Part shown: one piece after another, positions 10,430 through 22,654 of the stretch
Layout: each line of letters opens with the position of its first letter
Numbering within the stretch: position 1 is the stretch's first letter
DNA from: Rhyacophila brunnea
Taxonomy: Eukaryota > Arthropoda > Insecta > Trichoptera > Rhyacophilidae
Assembly (NCBI GenBank): GCA_022495005.1
Contig: JAGYXB010000460.1
Location: forward strand, 310,001 to 374,000
Direction: 5' to 3'
Length of the DNA stretch: 64,000 bases
Position numbers and translations under genes: made by a program
Notes under the pieces: generated by a model
Told to the model about the DNA's origin: nothing
Database searches by the model: none
The model's input: only the letters and a program-made list of their open reading frames with translations

Positions 10430-13050
10430 AAATATAAATCTATTTTAATACTTACGATATTATTAATTGTACCTATTTCGTACAGATAGAGATGTTTTTA
10501 AAATACGTAAAAATTAGACGACGAACGTGTCATCCGTCCTCAATGATATTTTGCCATTTTTTTATTGAAACACGTTTGCAGGGCCATAATGTATACGTAC
10601 ATAGAACCGGTTACGGCTTTATGTATTCTATGATAAAGGTATTTAAATAACGTTATAAAATTGTTGATGACATTTTGTATCAAACGCTACACGCGGAAAC
10701 TACATCTATCAAAGTTTCGATAGTGTATGTTTACTTTTTTTAAGTTTTGAAACAACATTTACTACAACACAGTTCGATTTACCGAATCGCATTCGCAAAC
10801 GATAAATACTGTATCGGGGGATGCCCCGTTAAAACGAGAATAAAATAAAACTTTAATGACGCAGTTTTAAAATCGCCGCAACTCAGATACAAGTGTACAC
10901 AATCTGCGGGCCTGTGAGCCAAATATTGCGCCCCGCTAAAATTTGGCTCCAGAGACCGCTTTGAATTTTGTTTATAAAATCAGAGATAGTCCACGTCCAA
11001 GGGGAGTTAATCAAACGGCTTTAGCAATAGTTTTGGTAATGACACTCCAATGCAGTACAATTTGGAGTATAATATTATTTTATAACTGCGTTATTTCCAA
11101 TACATTATATTCTTTTGAAGTAGAACTACGGAATTGTATTCGGTAATTCAAGTCTCTAACTGCTTGATAGTAATATCTAAAAAAGTGATACATTATAATA
11201 GCTTATAACTTTTGATTAAATTAACACAGCGAAACAAAAATTATCCTACTGCGTAGACAAAAAAGTCACCTGAAGGTAAATTTATAAGTTCGTGCAAAAT
11301 TAACTCTATACTTGCATTCCGGCGGCCATTTTATGCGCAGAGCTGCGTGAAATCTCAATTGAAGTGGATGTTTGTTAACCAATACTTCCTTCAATAAACA
11401 TTCATTTATTTTCGCCCAGAACCGCACTAACTGACAATTTATTAATGTAATGTTCATAAACTCATTCACTTTGCTAGTGTACCACTGTAACATTTTGTTA
11501 CCATCCATATATTTTAATAGTATTGATAATAATTTTAATATAACGTTGGGCTGATAGAATAATTAATATTGACGTATATTATTCTATTTTTTCAATTGTT
11601 TTAGTCGATTATTTTTTCTCCTGTGTGTGTATGTATGCATTTATTATATGTGTGTGCATGTGTTGTAAAATTTAAATGACTAAAGTAGAATTTAAAACAA
11701 TAGTAGTTAAGAATTCCACAAAATAACCGAAAATTTTGACAGCAATAAAATTTTAAGCCGTAATAATTCCTCACTAATGATATTCCCATTAAAAATATTA
11801 TATTCCACCCCATCTCCTCGATTATAACTTTATTATGTACCTAACTATCTCTTCCTATATTATTACATAAATGTTTTCAACAATTCTCACAAAAATGGTG
11901 GTCATATTTGATTTGAGTCAATATTTGATTCTCGTCGGTCTCTTCTGCTGTTGAAACACTTTTGCCTGTTATCGCGAGGGATGGTTTCCAATTCTGGTGA
12001 CCTAATGAATTTGAATTTCCATGCGCCTGTCAATTACCTACGTGGTCGCAGTCATGATTTTTTCTGGATTGGAACCGTTTCCTCGTGTCAAGCCTATCAG
12101 GCACCATTAGCGAGGGGTGCAAGACTAGTAAATGCGCTCCCTAAAGACATAGACATTTTCAATTATGTACTTTGCATTTTATTTTTGAAACTGTATTCTT
12201 CTGTATAAAATTGTATATTTTCCGTTCTCAAAAATTATATTTTTCTGTATTAAATTATACTTAAGTATGTTTTGATTATTTATTTTTGTTGTTATTATTA
12301 TTGTTATTATATATATATTTATTTTTCTATATTCTCTTCTCTCTTGTGAGGGTAATGTTTGACTTATAATGTAAATCTCATGTTGTGTACGTCTTGAATT
12401 TAGATTTGTTATGTCCACAATGTTTTGTATTCTTAAATAAATAATTAAATAAATAAATAATGATTGATATATGAGCAAAACACGTATCACAAACCAATTT
12501 TATATTATGTGCGGAATACCCAGTGATAACTCGTTTTATAAAAGTTAATTCAATAAAATACACCAAAATAATTGTTATATTCCATCTATCTTTAATGACC
12601 TTATTGTATGCATGATCAACGATATACTAATATGACTAAAAAAAGAAGACCTTTAGTATAGAATACACCAACACATCCGTTGAATGTGATAGTGCCTATT
12701 ATCATATTGAAATAAAATAAGTGAGACGAAAAATTTATAATTGTTTTCAATGTGATTTATTAGTTGTTCGTGTGTAGTTTAGTGAAAGTTAAAAACTTTA
12801 AGAAACATGAAAAATAGCAATTTAAAAAAATTTCAAAGAGTTACTTATGCCGTTTTTTCGCCGCAATAAATCAAAACAATTAGTTTGGCTCTTAATTTGA
12901 ATATATTATGTTACTTTTAAAATGTTTTAAACTATTTTTAAATGGCTGTCTCGTCTAGACAAATACTTTTTTATTTATTTTATTAAATTAAAAAGTTTAC
13001 AATAAACAAAAAAGTATGCAGATTAATCAACTTTTTAATTTTTTTAGCTG
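10430..13050. other. Unassigned AT-rich sequence
   Basis: No supported gene. There is a (TGTG)n-like patch near 11620-11665 and an AT-rich run with ATT/TTA repeats near 12280-12330 and (AAAT)n near 12435-12460. ORFs here are short and composition-driven. Confidence 0.3.
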
Positions 13051-13060
13051 TAAAGTGATA

Positions 13061-13333
13061 CTAATCCCCCACATTAAGAAGTCTATTCACAATTATATTT
13101 TTTTGTCCATATTCACATTTTATATGGAGCATTTGGACATGTGGTGTCGCTAAGAATTCCTGTTGCTCGTCAGTCGTCTTCCATCTTCTGGGGCTATGTT
13201 TATGTTCCACAATTTCACCGTACAGGTACAACCCGTGCATGGTACCTCGCGGCACTTCTGAACACTGAAATCCAAGTGGCTTTAAGTCCTTGACTACTGT
13301 CCAGATTGCGCGATTTAACTCGCGCGCATTCAA
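13061..13333 (-). CDS. Orphan 90-codon ORF, coding-like, function unknown
   Basis: This ATG-to-TAG frame on the minus strand encodes 90 residues starting MNARELNRAIWTVVKDLKPL and continuing with GFQCSEVPRGTMHGLYLYGE. It is rich in charged residues, W, H and C, unlike the K/N/I/F-rich chance ORFs around it. A stop lies directly before the ATG. TTTATT on the plus strand (AATAAA on the transcript) occurs at about 12969-12983, roughly 80-90 nt past the stop. I recognise no domain, signal peptide or membrane segment. It may be a small gene, a terminal exon, or a relic of an integrated or mobile element. Confidence 0.3.
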   Translation of the reverse strand: MNARELNRAIWTVVKDLKPLGFQCSEVPRGTMHGLYLYGEIVEHKHSPRRWKTTDEQQEFLATPHVQMLHIKCEYGQKNIIVNRLLNVGD

Positions 13334-14869
13334 GGTGCATTTGACCTTATTAAGCCATCCATATACACTCGCAGCGTATCATCTCTCGCGCGATACGCGC
13401 AAACACTCGCTAGATTCTCGACAACGCGACGTTTTTATGGCCATTCCAAAATAAATTACGCCAACTAGCTTATACACCCACAAGAATATATCTTGACAGT
13501 ATTAAATTAAATAAAGCGAGATATTAAATATCAGGAGCTGTGTGTCACGATTGTGTTGCAGTATTTCTTTTCGCATTCGCATTTGTTTTTTATGCCCATT
13601 TTAAAGTGAATTACGTTACATAGCTTGTTCACTACCAAATGAAACGCGATATATGGGCGCAGCATATTTTTGGTACCCGCGTGTAAAGCGCGGTAAGACA
13701 CGTGCTATCTGGACAAGGCCTAATACGAGTACCTACCTCTTGAGTTTAGGTGAAGCGTGATGTGCCAGTCTTTAATGTCACTGGAGTGAGAGGCAGGTAA
13801 AAATTCTTCCAGTTATGCTCAACCATTAGCCCTTTCGACATGTCGTAGCTACTAGCCGTCGTAGTGTTCGAGGGCTCTGAAATAAAATCCAGACAAATTT
13901 AAGGCTCTTTTACCGTACCCGTAACACTCAGTTACAGCCGTAAATAATAATTATTAAATTATAAGATTATTAGATCATATTATTTCTAAAATTTTCTAAA
14001 TGCAATACAATTGGCATTTATGGTGAACTAATTGGACGGTCTGATAAACCCACAGCTGGTTGAACCGACTTAAGCAACTCTCCTTTTTCCGTACACATTT
14101 TTGAACTTCCCTATAGTATGTGGTTTGCATTGCGATTGGACAACCCACATCTTTGCACGCTTCCAGAAAAACAATATTCTCCACCCACTGTAAAACAGTG
14201 AAAAATCTGCCAATGATGACTATATTCACTTTTTAATCGGTATATTTGCAAGTGTTTTCAATCCTCGACAAAATACAAATGTAATTTGTATAAAAATATT
14301 TCAAATATTATATTAATGGAAATATTTTCAACAGTGTTCTTAAACAACGTTTGTTGTGAACAGACATAAATATACTGTTAGTTTAAACTAGGTTATTCAT
14401 TTTTGGTTATCTCGACAAAAATGCAGACCAGGTTTAGTTTCTAGCCATTACAAAGTATTGCACCGTAACCTAAATATCACAAAGTTTAATATTATATACT
14501 TAATTTTCTTTAATACACCTGTCATCCGTAAGAAAACACATCCTATAATTCAAACAACATCCTGTGGACTCATCTACATGAAATAAAATTTATTTTATCT
14601 TCTATAAAATGACATAAATATTTATAGACGCATCATTAAAAGCTTGACTATAAAATTGCATACGAGAAAAGCACTTTGGAGCTTTTCTCTTAAAACATTT
14701 GACTGAATATTGACGCAAATGATTTACGTTAGCGCTTCTCACAATATTACCTATTATACTGCTGATTGTTTTTGTTCTTTTGTTTATGATAATTTTATTT
14801 ACCTACTTCTCTGATACTGATTACTTTTCAGACGTTTGATAGTAAATATCATTATGTTATACAATTACA
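13334..14869. other. Unassigned sequence, moderately GC-richer at its left
   Basis: 13340-13760 is less AT-rich and repeats loose variants of a phrase (tttttatggccattccaaaa and tttttatgcccattttaaag), suggesting an old duplication. Nothing coding was recognised. Confidence 0.25.
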
Positions 14870-15038
14870 CACCACTTTTGGTTTACTTTATGCAGGGTAT
14901 AATATAATTTTAAAAACTTACCAATACCATCTTCAATTTGTGTTCTTACTTCAAAGAAAATAATTTTGTGTGACTGACAAAGCTTTGTTTACACTATTTA
15001 TATCGAATCTTAACAGTCTACTTCTACCCTTCGCCACT
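14870..15038 (+). mobile_element. Right-hand fragment of a hAT-like CAGTGGCG element
   Basis: The fragment ends in ctacccttcgccact. It shares the ordered blocks ttaaaaacttaccaatacca, tcttacttcaaagaaaa and atcgaatcttaacagtctac with the right terminal region of the complete element at 62369-62951. The left half is missing. A further 31-bp scrap of the same end lies at 15212-15242 and ends cttcgccactg. Confidence 0.7.
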
Positions 15039-15413
15039 AAATATATCTATAATATAATAGTGAAAAAAAAACCAAGAAAACATAGATTAATACTAAAAAT
15101 GTACTTTCGAAATAGCGCGTTAAAATGAAACAGGTGAATTATTTAATGAATCAATGGTAAAGAAATTAGGAGTGTCTATCGTAATAAAATTATTATCTAA
15201 CATTAATAAATCTCCACAGTCTACATCTTTCCTTCGCCACTGATAAATTATATTTTTATAAATTACGAGTTAAATATTTTGATCAAAAATAATAATGTAA
15301 TACTTATAAGGTTACCAAAAAAATCAGCATTATTATAGCATTGTTCTATTATTATAACAGGAACACTGTAAGTAAGTAATATCTTTCGCATTTTTATATT
15401 CCAGGAAAATTTC

Positions 15414-15558
15414 AAACCTGTACACTTTATAGCAATATAGAATTCAAGAGTCGTGTACTACGCGGATATAATGAGTATTCTTCCAACGTCACGTCGTTCC
15501 TACAAGATGACGTGTACTTCAGAATAATTTTTCAGCTTGCGAGATTGTAAGGCAGCCA
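15414..15558 (+). CDS. Possible short coding relic or exon, unknown
   Basis: After an acceptor-like tatattccag (ending about 15404) one frame stays open for about 50 residues: KFQTCTLYSNIEFKSRVLRG, then YNEYSSNVTSFLQDDVYFRI, then a stop at about 15551. It has fewer K/N/I runs than chance ORFs here. No family is recognised. It does not continue the ABCG frame: joined at phase 1 it gives an immediate stop. Confidence 0.15.
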
Positions 15559-16026
15559 GAAGAGAAACAGGCATAAATAATGTATGCTGATCCGCCTACA
15601 GCTTTTCTGGGCGGGTTTGTAAGTGAGGAAAAATATTCACAGTCGCCAAATAGAGACAGCCTTCATATTTTTTCGAACGAGAAATGCACAGTAAGTATTT
15701 GACGTCCCGACTAGCCGTTCTGCATTGTTCGATGCAGCCTTGCATCAGAATCAATGTTTATTTTTGGTATTACCGTATAATACCCAGCAACGTAAAAATA
15801 ATCAAAAGACAGCCATGTTTTATTATTTATTTAGGTCAACCAACAGGATCAATCACAGATGATAAATATAATTATTATTATATATGTAAAAATATTATGT
15901 GATGGTCCCAATAACAGGCGGACACAAAAATCATAATAAATCAAATTAAATTAGATCAAATATTAGGTACACAGCTGTAATGAATATAATTGGAGAGTTA
16001 TTGAAAATCGATAAAAAATAAAACTT

Positions 16027-16266
16027 TCTTCTTTCGACCATGTCCGATCCTAATAGGATCATATTATGGGCCTCCACAGAGTAGAGGTTTGTATTAACTG
16101 ATTTTGTTTTTTACGAGAAATGGATGTCAGCCACTTGCTCAGCATATTAGGTCCATACACTGACAGACACAAATTGAAAAACAATATGTGTACTTGCCAG
16201 ACCCAGGATTTGAACCTGGGACCCACGGCATTATAGTCCAACGCTTAAGCCGCGCGGCCACCATGG
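16027..16266 (-). repeat. SINE-A copy (tRNA-derived), near full length
   Basis: Read on the minus strand, the copy has a tRNA-like head: A box tggccgcgcgg (plus 16250-16260) and B box ggttcaaatcc (plus 16206-16216). A body of about 150 bp includes ctctgtggaggcccataata. The tail is gatcggacatggtcgaaaga. Copies at 20.2 and 26.6 kb share head, body and tail. The 3' tail resembles the 3' end of the LINE at 37.0 kb. Pol III would transcribe such an element; it needs LINE reverse transcriptase to move. Confidence 0.88.
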
Positions 16267-16303
16267 GTGGAAAATAAGACACATTAGTAGTAATCATAAG
16301 AAA

Positions 16304-16764
16304 TAATTACAAGATGAAAATAACTTTTTATGTACAACGTTTTTTTAATTTTCTGTTAAATTATTATGCTCAATATGCTGAAACTTGTAATTGATATGAA
16401 ATAAATAAAAAAACAAACAAATATAGAATACTGAAATGTCATTTCAATTTCCATAGTAATGCACGTGTATATTAATAATTTAGTTGCTGGGACCACCCAC
16501 TTAGTAACCATTAATAGTGGATTGGATTAAGGATTTCTTCCGAAATAACTTTTCATACAAAACAGAATTAACTGAAAATGAATTCAATTCTACTTAAAGA
16601 TGGCTAAAAGTATTAAAAAAATGCATTGGCATCGTGTTCTGATATATTCTAAAAGTTTCAAATGTCTAGCTAGTCGGGAAGTTAGTTAAAAATCGATTGC
16701 AAGATTTGTACTGGATAAACAACCACCGGACAAATAAGAATACGAGCTAATAAAAACGTTGTAA
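16304..16764 (+). repeat. Repeat family M, copy at 16.3 kb (MITE-like)
   Basis: The copy begins attacaagatgaaaataac, followed by tacaacgttttttt. It ends with aaaaacgttgtaa, the inverted counterpart. The interior has tgtcatttcaatttccatag, an agttgctgg..ccaccc block, aagatggctaaaagtatt and ctagctagtcgggaagttag. These blocks occur in the same order in copies at 20.5, 50.1 and 61.2 kb. No ORF is conserved. The inverted ends suggest a non-autonomous DNA element; the superfamily is not clear. Confidence 0.8.
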
Positions 16765-17460
16765 AATATAGAAAAACATAAAAAAGTATATACATAGACA
16801 AGACAGGCAATATTGGACAAGAAAAATACAATGAAAATAAGCAGTCGTCCAGATACAATTAGTCGTAGATTATGGAGTACTTTAATTTGAAGGAGGTAAG
16901 AGAACAAAACAGATCTACTTGATCACTATGAAGATTTAAGGTTCTGTAGATTCGAGTCACCGGACAATAAATTGTAAGATAGATTGGATTATTATATCTT
17001 GTTAAGTATTATATTATATTGTATGAATGTATAAAAATGAGAAAATGTGAGGAAAATTAATATTGACTATTGTTTCAATAAATTTAATGTAAGACAGTTT
17101 AATTTTGGGGAATCTGAATGATTATAGTTAATTTGAAGATTACCGGTACAAAACTTGAATTAAAAAGTGGAATAAGTACTAAAAAAATTGTGTTTTATTA
17201 CAAATAATTAATGACAAAAATAAGGTCAGAGATAGTACGCCGTGTTTCTAAAGATTGGATTTTGAAAATGTTCCACTTGGAAAGAATAATTGGGTTGAGT
17301 TGATATTAAGGTGATTGCTGAAACGTACTAAATAAATTAAGTTTCTACGCTAATATAAATAATCTATATTGAACATACATAATTTTATTTGAAACACTTG
17401 TGAGAAATATAATAAATAACCACTTAACAAAATCATTTTCAAAAAGAATAAACAACACCA
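16765..17460. other. Unassigned AT-rich sequence
   Basis: No gene or delimited repeat was recognised in this interval. Confidence 0.3.
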
Positions 17461-17463
17461 AAC

Positions 17464-17528
17464 AACACCGGTTCGAACCCGCGCCTATATGAACTAACCG
17501 CTAGAATACGGTTCTTACAATTTTGGCT
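17464..17528 (-). repeat. tRNA-like fragment
   Basis: On the minus strand this gives a B-box-like gggttcgaacc (plus ggttcgaaccc at 17469-17479) and an A-box-like tagcggttagttc about 35 bp away. Spacing fits a pol III promoter, but the acceptor stem is not evident. It is probably a SINE scrap. Confidence 0.45.
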
Positions 17529-18285
17529 TTGACTTTCGCTCGTATGTTTATCCAAACTAGTTTTCACATGTAATATTATTTTAAAGTTACGTTAAATATT
17601 TTCTACAAAAGCATTTATACAACTACATTATAGCCGAAAATATTTGTACGAATGTCATTTTCATCAACTAGAATTTCGCCGAGCAGTAATTTATACGAAT
17701 TTCAAAAACGCATGCCATTTTTTTGATATACGATGTTAATTATATTGTATAAATTTTATAATAAACCATAATTCTCTTCATTTTTTCATTTTAAATCTAA
17801 TTGAAATTTCACTGTCTTAAACTATTCCAAATACCAAACCTTGTGTTCAAGAATTGACCTTCCATTCTTACAGAATATAGCGGCGACCTCCATGTGACGC
17901 TAAGTGGTTGAACACAAAATAAACACAGACCCGGATTAAGATAATTTGCGACTCTAGGCACAACCTTAAATTCTCTCCCTTTGAAAAATAAACATCTATG
18001 TTTCCGGTGACTGACGAATTATGAGTCTTTCATTTTCGTACTCCTATATGGCTGTGAGACATGAAATGTTATCAAATCCCTAGATTCTCGACTTTTGAGC
18101 ATTAAAAATCGATTGCATCTACCGATCTTCAGAGTATACTCGAGTGACCTTGTTACAAACGCTCATATTCGTGAGCTAACACATAAATTCTCATTAACGG
18201 AGATGATAAAGGGACGTTTAACGTAGCTTGGAAACTCTGCAATCTTGTATTACAGTTGCATAAACCGTCGCCATCCCTAGTGTAC

Positions 18286-18452
18286 GTCCTGAGTGGCAGC
18301 GTTCGGCGCAGTGTTGAGCATTTTGTGCAACTCAAACGTATAACCGTGTGTGAAAATGTTCGTAGACAATGTCTTTTTTTGGTTATACATTTATACGGTT
18401 ATACGTTAGAGTTGCGCACAACCCTCAACGCTGCGAACGCCGGCACTGAGGC
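18286..18452. mobile_element. Small palindromic element with ~60-bp imperfect inverted repeats
   Basis: The left arm contains gtgcaactcaaacgtataac. The right arm read on the minus strand contains gcgcaactctaacgtataac. The arms continue outward with cctgagtg...cagcgttcgg versus cctcagtgccggcgttcg. About 45 bp separates them, so the whole can fold into a long hairpin. No ORF or target duplication was established. Confidence 0.7.
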
Positions 18453-18934
18453 CTCACACTACCCTGCACTGATTTTACAAAATTGAAATACGTTCTGCAA
18501 GTTACATAGCATGATATTCCGCGAGACATAATGCGAGTCCGAAGAAAATGATGCGACCTTGTTCTTACATTATGCTCTGAATCTAATGGTGTTAGTATCA
18601 CAGTTTTCAGAGACAATGAGAAATTCCTTCTTTATAAATTCAATTCAAATCACCTTTTCTACATCCTTCCATACAGCATTTTCTATTTATATGCGAAATC
18701 ATTTATTATGCTACTTCTTTAATTTTCAAAATATGGGTCAGAGGCGTGGCGTGCATTGCTTTTAATTCTTGAAAAAAGTATTATATCATTTTTATTATGT
18801 CTCGCTGAGCCTATATAAACCCACACAATAAATAATAAATCTTTTAATAAACTATTTTTTTATTCAAAAAATAATATTTTATTGAAAATACATACTTTGA
18901 AAACACCTCAGATACCTACTACAAAATCTTTTTG

Positions 18935-19020
18935 AAAAAAATATGACGATTAACGGGACTTCCCCGCATCCAATGGTTTCGCGCCATTGTGTTTTAACAA
19001 TTAAGCTATCTAAATACGAC
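18935..19020 (-). repeat. Family B tRNA-like fragment
   Basis: On the minus strand this reads tagcttaattgttaaaacac, then aatggcgcgaaaccattgga, then tgcggggaagtcccgttaat. The same A-box region, cgcgaa(a/t)cca segment and aagtcccgt motif occur in the copies at 28.9, 50.6 and 51.1 kb. The flanking tail is not clear. Confidence 0.55.
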
Positions 19021-20233
19021 GAAATTAACTAGTAGTATTTACATCTTGAAGTGATCAATAAATTACGTTAATTTTTGGCGATCAGCTTTTATGGTTTAAA
19101 TTTATGTATCAATTACTTTTTTAATTTTTATTTAAGTGATTCTTTCAAGAAGGTGGTTGCAAATTATTCACTTATGTTAAATAAATTATTTAATCTGCCT
19201 ATCTAGACCATAATTCGGCCCTGTTAACACAAGCTATTATTTATTCGGAACACAATAATACATTGATATTTTTTGACCAAGGCGTCTCGAGATTTATGAT
19301 ACAGTTTATAAACCGATACCATCCTTACACAGACGCTGAATAGAATTCCAAAATAGAATTATTCCCCAAAATGCCTCAAACTTGTTCGCGCTTCGAATTA
19401 TAATCATTTCTTATCAATTCAATATTATTTATCGCTCACTTCTGTCGGCCGTTTTATTAAGCACGTCCTCTCCTTGGAAACAAAAACACAGCATCGTCAA
19501 AAATTATTTCAAATTCTGGTCGCCTAATTTTAATAACCTCTTGCCCCAATGGGAGGCCACTTGCAATGTTTTCGCCGGCAGTGAAATATTTCTCTGACAG
19601 AGCGTTTTGTATAGCAAAATAATATCTACTTCAAAGCAGTGTTGCCAATTCAACTATCAAGTTGTCACTAGTTCTGACTAAAGTATCGTGCAATTTTTAA
19701 ATTATAGAGAATTAAGCTGAGATCCACTTAATATAGACATGCGATGTACACAACAAAGTATAATTCCGACTACCAAAGATATTAATCGAATAACTCGTAC
19801 AGAAGAGAAATCATAACTAAACATTTCAAATAACTGGCGCCAAAATGATTACTGAAAATACCTACATAATTTTTAAAAATCATAATGAATACGTTGTTCC
19901 TCAAATCTTTCGCTTAAACTATTGATCTGCCTAATAGTCATGCAAATTATTTCTGTCAGAGGTACGTCACATTCCACCAATCAGAAGGCGATCAGCTTTT
20001 TAATCGATTAAAGAAAATGGTATTATCTACACCCTTAATTGTAACCGACTTTCAGCATTTATCATTTAAGTTTATTTTTGACGTTCATATCCTAGTTGTG
20101 AAAACTTAATGAAAACATGCTTTGCCTACTGATTCTCTGAATGTGACTTTATTTTTCGTTACCGCCAGGCCTGTGCAATTTTTCTTAACGATTCCGCCCG
20201 GGAGGTCAAGACAAAAGCATGTATCCATGCTAA
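19021..20233. other. Unassigned AT-rich sequence
   Basis: No supported gene. The stretch contains agtgttgccaattcaac near 19639, a phrase also common in this genome near other ORFs, but no element was delimited. Confidence 0.3.
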
Positions 20234-20478
20234 TTTTTTTTTTTTTTCCGACCATGTCCGATCCTAATAGGATCATATGGGCCTCCACAGAGTAGAGGTT
20301 TGTATTAACAGATTTTGTTTTTTACGAGAAATGGATGTCAGCCACTTGCTCAACCTAATGGGTCCATACCCTGACTCACACACAAATTGAAAAACAATAT
20401 GTGTACTTGCCAGACCCAGGATTCGAACCTGAGACCCACGGCATGATAGTCCAACGCTTAAGCCACGCGGCCACCGTG
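20234..20478 (-). repeat. SINE-A copy with poly(A) tail
   Basis: The head, body and tail match the 16.0-kb copy. The minus-strand 3' end carries a 14-base A-run (plus 20234-20247). The flanks share tgctaa (20228-20233 on the left; again just after the ccaccg of the A-box end), a possible short target duplication. The B box reads ggttcgaatcc on the minus strand. The poly(A) tail supports LINE-assisted retrotransposition. Confidence 0.88.
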
Positions 20479-20539
20479 CTAATAATATATCAATACTCGG
20501 AGAAAATAGATAATTTTCAAAAACTTCGAAAACATACTA

Positions 20540-20983
20540 AAAATAATTACAAGATGAAAAGAACTTTTTATATACAACATTTTTAAATTTTCTGTTGAAT
20601 CATATAAACTTGACTTGACTAGCTTAAACGATCAAAAAAAAATTTACTTGATAGAAATACTTAATAATGAAATGTCATTTCATATTGATTTCCATAGTAA
20701 CGCAAGTATATATTAATAATTTAGTTGCTAGACCCCCTAGCAACCAATAATGGTATCGAAATAACTTTTAATACAAAACAAAATTGTCTGAAAATGAAAT
20801 AAATTCTACTTAAAGATGGCTAAAAGTATTTTAAAAAATGCATTGGTACGAGTATCTTGTTCATATTCTAAAAGTTTTAAATATCTAGCTAGTCGGGAAG
20901 TTAGTTAAAAATTGATTGCAAGATTTGTACGGGACAAACAACCACCGGACAAATAAGAATACGAGCTAAGAATAACGTTGTAA
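20540..20983 (+). repeat. Repeat family M, copy at 20.5 kb
   Basis: It begins attacaagatgaaaagaact, then tatacaacattttt, and ends aataacgttgtaa. The order of internal blocks matches the 16.3-kb copy. As at 16 kb, it lies within about 65 bp of a minus-strand SINE-A. Confidence 0.8.
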
Positions 20984-20984
20984 A

Positions 20985-21055
20985 ATGGACCGAGTGGGAC
21001 TCGAACTCAAACTTTTCGGGTGAGTGTGTCATGGTTTCGTGCTAGAAAAATAGGG
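20985..21055 (-). repeat. tRNA-like fragment
   Basis: The plus strand gives gaccgagtgggactcgaact; on the minus strand this is a B-box-like gagttcgagtccc with a stem-like continuation. A possible A-box region lies near ccatgacacac. It probably belongs to a SINE head. A decayed tRNA pseudogene is the alternative. Confidence 0.4.
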
Positions 21056-21639
21056 ATCATGATAAACATCAAAGGACATTAGATCTTACTTATAAACTTT
21101 AACAGTATTTAACGCTAGGTGAACATCTTATCCCAAATATGAGACAAAAGACACCCACTATATGGAACCCCCAATCACAACTAAAATCCAGAAAGATTAT
21201 TTTATTGGTGATAAAAAGATTTCAAAGTCAACTATAACATAAATAACAGCAAGATGGTGACCATGTATCCTTCCCAATGATGACAACCAGACGCAACACG
21301 TCTACTTGGGTTTATGCAGGACATTGCAGTTTGGAGTCGGTGAAGGACATATGAACTGGAGACCTGAAACCAAAGGGAAGCGATAAGAGAAATTTGGATA
21401 GTCTGTCTTCTCGCCACGTTCAGTTGTACCACAAACGATACGAATTTATTGAAGTGAACTAGGCGTCGACAGATAAAGTTCTAGTTCATCTCTCCCAAGA
21501 ACATAACATAATATTAAGTACTAGACTCCTCTCTTTCCATCTCTCTGTATTCCAGGCACACAAGTGTGAAATTACTTAACTTTTGCCGTCATGCCAAAAT
21601 TTGTAGAAGTATTTATTTTGTCGTCGAACAAAGACATGG

Positions 21640-22085
21640 TGATTGCGCTTTTTACAGTGGACTGTAATTTAAATATTCTGGCCAGACACTGACCTTTTAT
21701 GTTGAGATGGCTGGCGCGCGCTGGAGCTGATTCGGTGTTCACGCACTCACACACTGGGAAACGGACGATTTAGAATAATATCACTCTTATGGTTTCACTT
21801 TTGTTTTGGCATAAATGATGATGAAAAGTTTAGGATGGATGATAGACGCGGCGTTCGCTCAAACCGTATCAGATTTAGTACAACGAAGTTCGGACATATG
21901 CGTTTTGGCTGAATTACTCTGTATTTAATGACAGCTTAGCTTTAACAAGTAAATAAAGTTAACTTGCCATCACGGTCGACTCATGACCCGTTACTGTTGA
22001 CTTGTAACAATATCTGTAGATTCGAGGTAGGCGGGAAGAAAGGAATCAGTGCTTCCATAATTGGCCCAACCACATGGGTTTAACA
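21640..22085 (+). repeat. Repeat family R, copy 2
   Basis: It starts near ttacagtggactgtaattta and continues ctggccagacactgacctt, then ttcacgcactcacacactgg, cgttcgctcaaaccgtatca and atcacggtcgactcatgacc, ending cataattggcccaacca. Together with copies at 47.7 and 54.4 kb this gives the clearest consensus of the family. Confidence 0.82.
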
Positions 22086-22326
22086 TTCTCAGTAATACTT
22101 TCGGTTTTGATTGATTCATTTATTCATTTCGAATCATTTTCAATGTTATTTGGTAGCAGTACCTACTTAAAATAGTCCAATCAGAATTTTTCAAACTTCA
22201 CTATTATACTTTAAATTTTAAAACGAAAAGAAGCTATCTATGTTTCTTACCAGAGAGTTAATTCTCTTTTTCCCATTTGGCATGATTTTTCCGCTATAGC
22301 GGAGTATTGGCAACACTGTTCATAGC

Positions 22327-22485
22327 ATGGAAAAGATGCGGGAATATTTATTGTTTGTCCGTTTCTTATTTGAGTCACGTTTCACCAGTAACTCTACCAG
22401 GGCACTTTTCAGCGTTGTGATAACGTGCCGATCGAGCGGCCCGCGCCCGAAACAGCTCGAATTGTCGAAAATTACCATAAAATTG
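22327..22485 (+). CDS. Possible first exon, function unknown
   Basis: An ATG at 22327 opens a frame (MEKMREYLLFVRFLFESRFT...) that includes a GC-richer stretch encoding CRSSGPRPKQLELSKITIKL. The stretch is followed at 22486 by gtaagt, a good donor. No domain, Kozak match or downstream exon was found. The frame also stays open past the donor to 22557. It is a weak candidate, listed because of the local rise in GC and the donor site. Confidence 0.15.
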
Positions 22486-22654
22486 GTAAGTTTGGACGCT
22501 TTATTAAGTTCCGATGCGCCAACTTTTCCACGGCAAAAACAATTTGTTTACGTTTAACGCGGCGCGCTTCGATTGCAGAACTTTTTTGATAGTACTTAAA
22601 TTATTTTAATGTCTAATTGAAAGTCTAAGTATTGAACATATATAATATATATAT

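Noticed and set aside
15414..15558. Next exon of the ABCG gene
   Set aside because: The phase would give an immediate stop codon on joining, and the peptide has no ABCG features.
16203..16266. Functional tRNA gene
   Set aside because: A and B boxes are present, but the same head recurs fused to a SINE body and LINE-like tail, and the stems do not form a good cloverleaf.
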